DNA of 38,834 bases from Halorubrum ezzemoulense DSM 17463 (GTDB lineage Archaea; Halobacteriota; Halobacteria; Halobacteriales; Haloferacaceae): NCBI RefSeq assembly GCF_002114285.1, contig NZ_NEDJ01000029.1:1-38834 (forward strand), in the 5' to 3' direction. Made by a program: the position numbers and the translations under genes. Shown here piece after piece: positions 23,272-30,745 of this stretch; within the stretch, counting starts at the first letter, position 1, and the number at the start of each line of letters is the position of its first letter. The notes below the pieces were generated by a model, which was not told where the DNA came from, did no database searches, and was given only the letters and a program-made list of their open reading frames with translations.

Positions 23272-24389
23272 GCGGTCGTCACCCCGCCGAACAGTCCCTC
23301 TGGGCGCAACAACAGCATCAGGATCATCACGGCGAACGCGGCGGCCTGGTTGAAGTCGGAGGGGATCCAGATCGTCGAGGTGGTGAACACGACGCCGATG
23401 ACGAGGCCGCCGACGATGGCGCCGTACACCGAGCCGATCCCCCCGAGGATCACGGCCGCGAAGATGAGGAGCAGGAGGAGCCAGCCGAAGTCGAACTGGA
23501 TCGTCCCGCGGAGCAGCACGTAGAGGTAGCCGGACGCCCCCGCGAGCCCGCCGCCGATGATCCACGTGGCGGTGACGACGCGCTCGGCCGGGATGCCGGT
23601 GATGAGCGCGAGGTCCTTGTTGTCGGCCATCGCCCGCATCGCGGTGCCGAGCTTCGTGTGCTGGAGCATGCCGTGCATCGCGAGCATCAGTCCGACCGCG
23701 GCCACGAGGATGGTGAGCTCGTGCGCGTTCACCGAGAGCCCGAGCGGGTCGAACGCGAGGTTCGACGCGTCGACGCTGGCGGTCACGCCGCGCCGGTCGG
23801 AGCCGTACCCGAACTGGAGCAGGTAACGGACGATGAGCGCCGCGCCGATAGAGGCGATGAGCAGGGAGATCCCGTCGCGATCCCGCATCGGCTTGTAGAA
23901 CGCGCGGTCGAGCGCCACCGCGAGCAGCGCCGTGACGACGAACGCCGCGACCAGTCCGACGAGGATCGCGCCCGGCGTCGTGAGGATGTGCGCGCCGATG
24001 GCGCCCGGCGAGGCGTTCCCGGCGTCGCGGACCGTCAGGAGCGCGCGGACCGGGATGTCGCCGAGGCCGGCGATCAGGAACGCGACGCCCCACCCGGAGA
24101 ACGCGCCGACGCTGACGAGGTCACCGTGCGAGAAGTTCGCGAACGAGAGGATGCTGTACGTCATCGAGAGGCCGATCCCCGCGAGCCCGATCACGAGGCC
24201 GATCACGACCCCGTTCCAGAGGTTCGAGCCGAGCCGGTCGACGGAGAGCGACCCTCCTATCGGGCCGAGGCCGACACCCGCGAGCTTCGCCGCGAGATCG
24301 ACGAGGAGCAGGCCCGCAAGGAGGACGACGAAGAGAAGCCCCGGCCGAGCCCGCGCCGCGTCGACGATCGACGAGTCAGTTGTTCCCAT
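23268..24389 (-). CDS. livH: branched-chain amino acid/amide ABC transporter permease LivH
   Basis: This is the second channel subunit, 373 residues with about eight helices. The LivH signature is SMTYSILSFANFSHGDLVSVGAF (about 75-97, written here as adjacent parts SMTYSILSFANFSHG and DLVSVGAF). The ATPase-coupling loop is LGTAMRAMADNKDLALITGI, and the late IFAAVILGGIGSVYGAIVGG segment is typical. It is first in the operon. A TATA-like GTTATTTACC on this strand at 24428-24437 would give a leader of about 15-20 nt. No binding-protein gene is adjacent; the candidate is the permuted protein at 29097-30470. Confidence 0.92.
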   Translation of the reverse strand: MGTTDSSIVDAARARPGLLFVVLLAGLLLVDLAAKLAGVGLGPIGGSLSVDRLGSNLWNGVVIGLVIGLAGIGLSMTYSILSFANFSHGDLVSVGAFSGWGVAFLIAGLGDIPVRALLTVRDAGNASPGAIGAHILTTPGAILVGLVAAFVVTALLAVALDRAFYKPMRDRDGISLLIASIGAALIVRYLLQFGYGSDRRGVTASVDASNLAFDPLGLSVNAHELTILVAAVGLMLAMHGMLQHTKLGTAMRAMADNKDLALITGIPAERVVTATWIIGGGLAGASGYLYVLLRGTIQFDFGWLLLLLIFAAVILGGIGSVYGAIVGGLVIGVVFTTSTIWIPSDFNQAAAFAVMILMLLLRPEGLFGGVTTA

Positions 24390-24510
24390 GTGTACGTCTC
24401 ACTGACACAGGGTGGGTCACCGAGCGGTAAATAACTCGCTGTTCGGACAAACATCGATACCTCGAAAGCGCCTGACAGCTGTCACCCCCCACCGCGTCCC
24501 GAACGCGGCC

Positions 24511-25449
24511 TCAGTCGCCGCCCGCGGCCCGCGCCCGACGCCGCGCCGCCTCCGGCGAGCGCCCCTCGCGCAACAGCGCCTCGACGAACAGCTCGCCGGC
24601 CTTGTACGACGACCGGACCATCGCGCCCGACGCGCAGTAGAGGAAGTCGAACTCCTCCTCGGCGACCCGCCGCCACGTCTCGAAGATGTCGGGGTGGACG
24701 TACTCGAACACGTCGAGGTGCGAGCGCGAGGGCTGGAGGTACTGGCCGAAGGTGACCACGTCGACGCCGACCTCGCGGAGGTCGCCGAGCGTCCGGTACA
24801 CCTCGTGGTCGTACTCGCCGACGCCGAGCATGAGGCTCGTCTTGGTATGGATGTCGGACCTCTTGTCGACCCGATCGAGGACGGCGAGCGACTGCTCGTA
24901 GTTCGCGCGGCGGTCCCGGACCGGCCACTGGAGGCGCTCGACCGTCTCGACGTTGTGGGCGATCACGTCCGGCCCGGCGTCGATGATGCGATCGATCGCT
25001 TCCGGGTCGCCCTGGAAGTCCGGGATGAGCGTCTCGACGAGGATCTCGGGGTCGCGGCGCTTGATCGCCCGGATCGTCTCGGCGAAGTGCGCCGACCCGC
25101 CGTCGGCGAGGTCGTCGCGGTCGACGGACGTGAGGACGACGTAGTCTAACCCGATCTCCGCGACCGCGTCCGCGACGTTGGCGGGCTCGTCCGGGTCGAG
25201 CGGCTCCATCCCGCCCGTCTCGACGTCGCAGAAGTTACAGCCGCGCGAGCAGCGGTCGCCCATCAGCATGAACGTCGCCGTGCCCGGGCCGTCGTTCCCC
25301 GACCAGCACTCGCCCATGTTCGGGCAGTTCGCCTCCTCGCAGACCGTGTGGAGGTCGTGCTCGCGGAGGGTGGACTTGATCTCCGTGAACCGACTCCCGG
25401 ACGGCGGGCGCGACTTCAGCCAGTCCGGCTTCCGGCGGCCGCGTGACAT
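24511..25449 (-). CDS. lipA: lipoyl synthase
   Basis: This radical SAM enzyme inserts two sulfurs into octanoyl groups on lipoyl domains. The 312-residue protein shows the auxiliary cluster Cys set CEEANCPNMGEC (about 37-48), the radical SAM CxxxCxxC as CSRGCNFC (about 68-75) and the C-terminal MVRSSYKAGE, whose Ser ligates the auxiliary cluster in known LipA structures. Length is normal. The start ATG at 25449 is followed directly by the family's basic N-terminal segment. No lipB or lplA lies beside it. The last 20 residues are Arg/Ala-rich. Confidence 0.95.
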   Translation of the reverse strand: MSRGRRKPDWLKSRPPSGSRFTEIKSTLREHDLHTVCEEANCPNMGECWSGNDGPGTATFMLMGDRCSRGCNFCDVETGGMEPLDPDEPANVADAVAEIGLDYVVLTSVDRDDLADGGSAHFAETIRAIKRRDPEILVETLIPDFQGDPEAIDRIIDAGPDVIAHNVETVERLQWPVRDRRANYEQSLAVLDRVDKRSDIHTKTSLMLGVGEYDHEVYRTLGDLREVGVDVVTFGQYLQPSRSHLDVFEYVHPDIFETWRRVAEEEFDFLYCASGAMVRSSYKAGELFVEALLREGRSPEAARRRARAAGGD

Positions 25450-25545
25450 GGATGATCCTTAGCGTCCGAGCGCAAAAGGATGCGGGTCGCCGAGGCGGCC
25501 CGGGGTCTCGCCGACCGCGGGTTCACGCCTCGGGACCGCCCCGGC

Positions 25546-26553
25546 TCATGCCTCCGGGACAAACACGTTCATCGACGGCGTCTGGATCCCTTGGAACTTG
25601 TTCTTCCAGTTGTACGCGATGTTCAGCACGCGCCGCCGGTCGCCCGGCGGTCCCGTCACCACGCTCACGGAGGTCCCGTCTTCCGGGATCTCGACGCGGG
25701 TATCCCGCCAGTCGAACCCGGCGAGCAGTTCCGAGGGGTTCTCGACCGACACCGTCCCGCTGTTCCTGTTCACCTCGTAGAGGCGGTAGGCGTCGGCTTC
25801 GAGCAGCCGCTTGATCTCTTCAAGATCGTCGTCGAAGTGTGCTTCGAGCGCGTCGGCGGTGTGGTAGCCGCAGACGATCAGGTGCGCGAACGTCTCGACG
25901 TTGCGCGGGTTCTGCTCTGCCTCGCGGAGGTGGTCGAAGTACGCGAGCTTCTCCTCGCGGTCGAGGTCGAGGATCGCGTTGACGATCCGGGCCGCCTCGC
26001 GCTCTCCCTCCGTCGCGTCCGAGTCCGTGAGGACCTCGTCCGCCCGCGACCCCGTGTTCTGCCCCCGCGAGACGTCGAGGACGTTCTTGAGGTGTTTCGC
26101 GCGGTCGTACACCGCCGACTTGTACGACCAGTCGCAGTCGCGGACGTCGTCCGGGTAGCCGTCGAACTCGCGAAGGAGCGCCTCGCGGTCCTCGGGGAAC
26201 CCGATCTCCTCGCGGAAGTCGCTCCACGCCGTCGCGTCCTCGAAGAGCCCGAACTGCGTCAGCGTGTCCTGCCCGAGGTTCGCCCGCGTGCCGCCGCTCG
26301 CGACGAACTTGGCCTCGACGAACGTCTCCCCGTCGGGCGACTCGACGATCAGATCGCCCAGCGAGTCGTAGGAGTTGCCGGCGTGGCGAACCGCGGTCAG
26401 GTCGGGGAAGTCGCTCCGGAGCCGGTCGGCGAGCGCCTCGCCGAGATCGGGTCGCCCCCGCTCTTCGAGGTCGGCGTCCGGCTCCGCGCCGTTCGCGAGC
26501 TGCGCCGTCAGCTTCTCCGTGGCCTCGACCCAGCCGCGCTCGTGTTTGCCCAT
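25546..26553 (-). CDS. PD-(D/E)XK nuclease-like protein, uncharacterised
   Basis: I do not recognise a named family. Residues 35-85 show the layout of a PD-(D/E)XK nuclease core: a helix with PDLGEALADRLR (Glu39), then VRHAGNSYDSLGDLIV with Asp67, then GETFVEAKF giving Glu80 and Lys82, the D-Xn-E-x-K triad of restriction and repair nucleases. The next 250 residues are a charged, mostly helical region with FAHLIVCGYHTADALEAHF, then a C-terminal beta-rich part (VSVVTGPPGDRRRVLNIAYNW). No methyltransferase or specificity subunit is nearby, so a repair or defence role is open. The ATG at 26553 is preferred because the codons before it do not look coding. Length 335. Confidence 0.6.
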   Translation of the reverse strand: MGKHERGWVEATEKLTAQLANGAEPDADLEERGRPDLGEALADRLRSDFPDLTAVRHAGNSYDSLGDLIVESPDGETFVEAKFVASGGTRANLGQDTLTQFGLFEDATAWSDFREEIGFPEDREALLREFDGYPDDVRDCDWSYKSAVYDRAKHLKNVLDVSRGQNTGSRADEVLTDSDATEGEREAARIVNAILDLDREEKLAYFDHLREAEQNPRNVETFAHLIVCGYHTADALEAHFDDDLEEIKRLLEADAYRLYEVNRNSGTVSVENPSELLAGFDWRDTRVEIPEDGTSVSVVTGPPGDRRRVLNIAYNWKNKFQGIQTPSMNVFVPEA

Positions 26554-26701
26554 GTGGCGTGTCGGTCGGCGACGGGAGATAAAGGAACCGCGTACTGGCG
26601 GCGAGCTCCCGACCGCCGTCGGTCGTCGGATAAACCGTGCCGCGAACGAGGTGCGTTTAATTCGGTCGCGTCCGAACGGCCGGCCAACGGCGTGTGTAAA
26701 A

Positions 26702-27118
26702 ATGGATGAGGTCGCCCCCGGGCTCCTCGTGGGGACGATGTCGGACGCCGAAGACGAGTCGCTGCTCCGGCGCCGCGGCGTCGACGCCGTCGTGTCGCTG
26801 ACGTACGACGACCCGGACACCGGCGCCGTCGCTCGCGTCGACGCGCCGATGACGGACGGGCCGCGAAACGAGTACGAGGCGTTCGCCACCGCCGCGGAGA
26901 CGGTCGTGGAGCGGCGCGAGGCCGGACAGCGCGTCCTGGTTCACTGCTCGGCCGGCGCCTCCCGCAGCCCGGCGGTCGCCGCGGCGGCGATGGCGCGACT
27001 GACGGACCGGGGCCTCGACGAGGCGTTCGAGCAGGTGCTCGCGCGGCGATCCGAAGTCGACCCGCACGACGCGCTGGTCCGGCGGGCGGCGACGTTCGTA
27101 ACCGGAGGTAGCGAATGA
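26702..27118 (+). CDS. dual-specificity protein phosphatase
   Basis: This 138-residue cysteine-based phosphatase would dephosphorylate Ser/Thr/Tyr-phosphorylated proteins or small substrates. The P-loop HCSAGASRSP gives catalytic Cys82 and Arg88; the candidate general acid is Asp52 in APMTDGP. The N-terminal DEVAPGLLVGTMSDAEDES resembles the substrate-recognition start of DUSP domains. The short length means only the catalytic domain is present. A TATA-like GTTTAATT at 26655-26662 gives a short leader. It is divergent from the nuclease-like gene and convergent with tRNA-Thr. Confidence 0.88.
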   Translation: MDEVAPGLLVGTMSDAEDESLLRRRGVDAVVSLTYDDPDTGAVARVDAPMTDGPRNEYEAFATAAETVVERREAGQRVLVHCSAGASRSPAVAAAAMARLTDRGLDEAFEQVLARRSEVDPHDALVRRAATFVTGGSE

Positions 27119-27137
27119 GCGGCGAGGTCGCAGGAAG

Positions 27138-27209
27138 AGCCTAGGCCGAGATTTGAACTCGGGGTCTCGTCCTTACCAAGGACGCGCTTTACCGCTAAGC
27201 TACCCAGGC
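27138..27209 (-). tRNA. tRNA-Thr (GGT)
   Basis: Read on the minus strand, the 5' arm GCCTGGG (27203-27209) pairs with CCTAGGC (27139-27145) with one G-U pair and is followed by a U discriminator (27138), as in archaeal tRNA-Thr. The anticodon loop is CTTGGTAAG, anticodon GGT. The T arm is CCGAG-TTCAAAT-CTCGG. No intron or encoded CCA is seen. A TATA-like CCATAAAGTC (about 27236-27245 on this strand) precedes it by about 31 nt. Confidence 0.95.
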
Positions 27210-27307
27210 ACGCACTCAGTTGTTGACCGGATTCGACTTTATGGGTTTCGATCCGCGGGCGCGACGTCCGGGAATCGGGACCGGTTCCGGCGTCGTCCCC
27301 GATCCGG

Positions 27308-27970
27308 TCACCGATCGGTCGCGCTGACGGCGCGATCCGAGATATCGGCGATACGGTCGGCGGTCGTCTCAGGTAGCGCCCGGCCCGCGGGCGGGAACTC
27401 GCCGTCGCAGTCGGCCGCGAGGTCGCGGGCGTACGCGAGGAGTTCCTCGGGCGGGTCGCCGCCGACCGCCGTGGTCCCGGCGACGACGGCGAGTTCCAGC
27501 GCGTCGACCTCCAGGTTGCGGTCGAGCCCGACCGCCGTCTCGGCGTCCGTCCCCTCGCGGTCGCGGAGCGTCTGGTCGCGGCCGAACGCGCGCACCACGT
27601 CGACCGCGGGGCGGGCGGCGTCGGTACACGCCAGGAGCGAGAAGCCGCGGGAGACGAGCACGTCGGCAGCGAGGATGTCCATGTCCGCGTCGATGTCGGC
27701 GGCGGTCGGCGCGGTCACCCACGGCTCCTCGCGGGCCACCGTACGGGTGAGCCGCAACCCCTCGTAGATGAGCTGTACGCCGGCGGCGCGATCGGTCACG
27801 TCGCCGAGCTCGACGTCGGGGTCGAGCGCGCGAGCGGTGACCAGCGCCAGCACGCCGGGGGTCACCGCCGCCTCGCCGATTCGCGCGTCGAGGGCCTCGC
27901 GGAGCTGTTCGGGCTCGACGTCCGCGAGCGCCTCGCGCGCGGCGTCACGCGCTCGCGCGGCATCGTCCAT
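27308..27970 (-). CDS. conserved haloarchaeal protein (DUF7114-like)
   Basis: This 220-residue, all-helical, acidic soluble protein matches a haloarchaeal family I recall as DUF7114. Conserved stretches are TPGVLALVTARALDPDV, AAGVQLIYEGLRLTRT, then IDADMDILAADVLVSRGFSL with acidic residues, AFGRDQTLR, and LEVDALELAVVAGTTAVG. The acid-rich DADMDILAADVL pattern recalls polyprenyl synthetase-like helical folds, but the DDxxD motifs are not convincing, so no reaction is proposed. It is divergent from the enoyl-CoA hydratase family gene with a 59-base gap. Confidence 0.65.
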   Translation of the reverse strand: MDDAARARDAAREALADVEPEQLREALDARIGEAAVTPGVLALVTARALDPDVELGDVTDRAAGVQLIYEGLRLTRTVAREEPWVTAPTAADIDADMDILAADVLVSRGFSLLACTDAARPAVDVVRAFGRDQTLRDREGTDAETAVGLDRNLEVDALELAVVAGTTAVGGDPPEELLAYARDLAADCDGEFPPAGRALPETTADRIADISDRAVSATDR

Positions 27971-28029
27971 TGGTAACCGGTAGACGAGCGAAGGGCAAAG
28001 ACCTTTGGAAACGAACGGGATTCCGTCCC

Positions 28030-28737
28030 GTGATCCGAACCCGAACCGACGGCGACGTGCGCGTCGTCACGCTCGACCGCCCCGAGGCGCGCAACGCGCT
28101 GCGCCCCGCCGACCTGACCGCCTTGTGCGAGGCCTTCGAACCGCCCGCGGCCGGCCCCCGGGCGCCGGTGACGTACCTCCGCGGCGCAGGCGACGCCTTC
28201 TGCGCCGGCGCCGACCTCGACGCGGTCGCGGCGCTCGACGACCCGGAGACGTTCGCGCGGCGGGGCCAGCGCGTGGCCGCCGCGATCGAGGACTCGCCGT
28301 CGGCCGTCGTCTGCGGGGTCGACGGTCCCGCCCGCGGCGGCGGCGTCGAACTGGCGCTGGCGGCGGACGTGCGCGTCGCGACGCCGCGGGCGACGTTCGC
28401 CGAGCCGGGGGTCTCCCTCGGTCTGTTCGGCGCGTGGGGCGGAACGGTGCGACTGCCGCGGGTGATGGGCGAAGGGGAGGCGCTCGACGTCGCGCTCTCG
28501 GGACGGGTACTCGACGCGGAGGCCGCCCTCCGGACCGGGCTCGTCTCGCGCGTCGTCGACGACCCCAGATCTGTGGCCGACGCGATAGCGGCGGGCGAGG
28601 CCGACGCGCTGGCGGCGATCAAGCGCCGGCTCCGCGACCGTCGGGACGACGGGGCGCAGGAGCGCGCGGAGGCCGCGGCGTTCGCCGACCTTCACGACGC
28701 CCACGCCGACGAGATCGCGCGACAGCGCGAGCGGTGA
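28030..28737 (+). CDS. enoyl-CoA hydratase/isomerase family protein
   Basis: This 235-residue crotonase-fold enzyme acts on acyl-CoA thioesters. Features are VVTLDRPEARNALR near the start, the oxyanion-hole segments GAGDAFCAGADL (about 58-69) and PARGGGVELALAADVRVA (about 102-119), and FAEPGVSLGLFGAWGGTVRL (about 126-145). One expected catalytic Glu is present in GVELALAAD-type context, while the second (usually in PExxxGL) corresponds to the Glu of AEPGVSLGL. It is shorter than typical (about 255). A GTG at 28030 is preferred over an ATG 60 bases upstream that lies in the divergent promoter. The exact reaction is not determinable. Confidence 0.85.
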   Translation: MIRTRTDGDVRVVTLDRPEARNALRPADLTALCEAFEPPAAGPRAPVTYLRGAGDAFCAGADLDAVAALDDPETFARRGQRVAAAIEDSPSAVVCGVDGPARGGGVELALAADVRVATPRATFAEPGVSLGLFGAWGGTVRLPRVMGEGEALDVALSGRVLDAEAALRTGLVSRVVDDPRSVADAIAAGEADALAAIKRRLRDRRDDGAQERAEAAAFADLHDAHADEIARQRER

Positions 28738-28835
28738 GGTGGCCGCCGCGGCGTCACCGCACCGTCCACGTCGCCCGGCAGTCTCGATCTCAAAGACTTA
28801 AGTGAGTCTCCAAACAAAAGACGAGTGCGAAGCAC

Positions 28836-28906
28836 GCACCGGTAGTGTAGTGGTATCACGCAACCTTGCCATGGTTGCAACCCGAGTTCAAATCTCGGCC
28901 GGTGCA
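28836..28906 (+). tRNA. tRNA-Gly (GCC)
   Basis: The acceptor arm GCACCGG (28836-28842) pairs perfectly with CCGGTGC (28899-28905), followed by discriminator A (28906). The D arm is GTAGTGTAGTGG, the anticodon loop is CTTGCCATG with anticodon GCC, and the T arm is CGAG-TTCAAAT-CTCG. No CCA is encoded and no intron is seen. A TATA-like ACTTAAGT near 28796-28803 lies about 37 nt upstream. Confidence 0.96.
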
Positions 28907-28978
28907 CTTCCTGCGATCGTGCCCCGGCCTGACTCCCGCTCGCTTCACTCGCGGGAGTCCCGGCCGGTGTATTTTCTG
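28896..28978. repeat. partial second copy of the tRNA-Gly 3' end, with a strong hairpin between
   Basis: CGGCCGGTGCACTTCCTG at the tRNA end (28896-28913) recurs as CGGCCGGTGTATTTTCTG at 28961-28978, with 15 of 18 positions identical and three C-to-T changes. Between them GACTCCCGC (28931-28939) pairs perfectly with GCGGGAGTC (28951-28959), and the flanking CCGGCC/GGCCGG can extend the stem. tRNA 3' ends are favoured attachment sites of archaeal integrases, so this may be the scar of a lost element. The hairpin plus T-rich tail could also act in termination. Confidence 0.5.
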
Positions 28979-29096
28979 AGCGAAGCGAGGAAATTACCGA
29001 GAGTGATTTGAACGCTATCAGTTGCGGTTCAACTCTCTCAGAGCCGGCCGGCGCGGTTCACGTGCGAAAAACCGGAACGGGTCTCCGTCGAGGTTT

Positions 29097-30470
29097 CTAC
29101 TGGTTCAGCACGCTCGACCACTGGCTGGTGTACGTCGCCTGGTTCGGCTCGAACGAGACGCGCTCGGTAATCGTCCCGTCGCGCTCCTCGAAGGCGTTCA
29201 CGTACGACTCCTCCAGCGACTGGCCGTAGGCGTCGTTGAGGTACAGCGTCCCCGAACTCGCCGCGCCGACCGTGTCGCTGACGGCGAGGTCGGCCATCGC
29301 GGGCCCCTGAAGCAGGTCGGAGGGCGCGGTCCGGAAGATGTAGTCGTTGTCCTCCAGATCGGTCACGTTCGGGTCGGTCGAGGACGGCGAGATGCCGACG
29401 ACGCCGTTCGGGATGAACACCTGGTCCGAGACCTGGAGGTTAACGTTCGACGACGCCGGGCCCACGACGGCGCCGTAGCCCGCGTTGACGATGGCGTTCG
29501 CGCCCGAGATACCGGCCTGCGGGTCCGTCTGCGTGTCCTCAACTCGGGTCTCGACGTCGACGTTGATCCCCGCGTCGTTGACCTGCGTCGCCGCGAGCAG
29601 GGCGCCGTCGCGGATCGGGACGCCGAGCGGACCGAGGTCACCCGTCTCCGGCATCAACACGCCGATTCGCGCGGTGAACGAGTCGACGCCGACCGGGTCC
29701 GCGGCGGTCGCGTTCCGGTCCTCCTCGGAAAGTTCGTTGCCGAACTCGACGGTGTCGAGGGTGACGAGTTCGCCGTCTTGGAAGTCGACGATGTCGTACG
29801 CGGCGGTGGCGATATCGCCGTTGACGTCGAAGTTGACGCCCGAGGACGCGCCCACGTAGTGGACCGGATCGCCGGCGGCGACCGTCTCGACGGCCTCGGG
29901 GAGGTCCGCGGGGCCGAACTCGTCGCCGCCGGGATTAGCGACGGTCCGGACGCGGTCGCGGATCGCCTCGCCGCTGTTCTCGCCCGCGGCGGTCGCCGCG
30001 AGGATCTCGACCGCCATCGCGTCGTACGCCTGCGCCGTGAACACGCCCGGCTCCTCGCCGTACTCCTCCTGATACGACTCGGTGAAGAACTCCGCGCCGG
30101 GACCGCCGGCCGAGGGCGCGGTGCCGATGACGTTGTTCATGTCGTTGTCGACCTCGCCGGGCAGGTCGCTGTCGATCAGCCCGTCGGGGACGATGATGTC
30201 GAGGTCGGGCGCGCTGTCGGCGAAGTCCGAGTAGAAGTCGCGGAACAGCTGGATACCGGACTGCGGGAACCCGACGACCATCACGGCGTCCGGGACGTTG
30301 CTCTGGTCGCCGCCGTCGGACCCGTCGGAGCCGTCGTCCCCGTCCATCCCGTCGCCGCCGTCGCCGCCGTCGGACCCGTCGCCGCTCTCCGTCGAGCAGC
30401 CGGCGAGCCCCGCGATGCCGACCGCGCCGGCGCCCTTGAGTACGTCGCGTCGCTGGATTCTTCGCTTCAT
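29097..30470 (-). CDS. HAAT-type solute-binding lipoprotein with circularly permuted mature domain
   Basis: A binding protein of the branched-chain amino acid/amide (LivJ, type I) class, 457 residues. Residues 1-25 are a Tat-type signal with RRDVLKG and lipobox LAGC (Cys25), then a Gly/Asp/Ser linker to about 56. The family order is linker, IGVLMPETGDLG..., middle, then the VMVVGF... half. Here the linker is followed at once by NVPDAVMVVGF (58-68) and the normal C-terminal half to VTLDTVEF (about 243). Only after a short bridge comes the normal N-terminal half (SFTARIGVLMPETGDLG, 264-280), ending at SQWSSVLNQ (449-457). The ligand-site motif SPSST (361-365) is kept. One open frame and a normal leader argue for a functional permuted protein. 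ATG at 30470 follows a TATA-like ACTTATAATG. It may serve livHMGF. Confidence 0.85.
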   Translation of the reverse strand: MKRRIQRRDVLKGAGAVGIAGLAGCSTESGDGSDGGDGGDGMDGDDGSDGSDGGDQSNVPDAVMVVGFPQSGIQLFRDFYSDFADSAPDLDIIVPDGLIDSDLPGEVDNDMNNVIGTAPSAGGPGAEFFTESYQEEYGEEPGVFTAQAYDAMAVEILAATAAGENSGEAIRDRVRTVANPGGDEFGPADLPEAVETVAAGDPVHYVGASSGVNFDVNGDIATAAYDIVDFQDGELVTLDTVEFGNELSEEDRNATAADPVGVDSFTARIGVLMPETGDLGPLGVPIRDGALLAATQVNDAGINVDVETRVEDTQTDPQAGISGANAIVNAGYGAVVGPASSNVNLQVSDQVFIPNGVVGISPSSTDPNVTDLEDNDYIFRTAPSDLLQGPAMADLAVSDTVGAASSGTLYLNDAYGQSLEESYVNAFEERDGTITERVSFEPNQATYTSQWSSVLNQ

Positions 30471-30745
30471 CCTGTGAGCGAATACCATGCGAGCCATTAT
30501 AAGTGTATCCACGACCACAAATACCACACCCGCGAACTCCCCGGATTCAGACGGCTCCTCTCGCGGTCTGGGAGGCTTACGGTGCGTCTCGGGCCGGACC
30601 GGCGGCGACCGGAAACGCGGGTCGTTCCCGCTCGCTGATAGGTGGTCGGGGGCGCGTGACGGAACGCGAACGGGACGCCCCGTCGAACCGGGATCGGCCG
30701 CCGTGGCGACGGGGACTCGACCGCACCTCGCCGCCACCCGTCGGC

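Noticed and set aside
29097-30470. That the swapped order in the binding protein is a frameshift or a fusion of two different genes
   Set aside because: The frame is open throughout with uniform codon use, each half occurs exactly once, and the halves together make one complete family member.
29022-30638. Plus-strand open frame of about 540 codons opposite the permuted binding protein
   Set aside because: It is a mirror of the minus-strand codons (Arg/Val/Asp-rich), with no motif. The minus-strand frame has a signal peptide, lipobox and family blocks.
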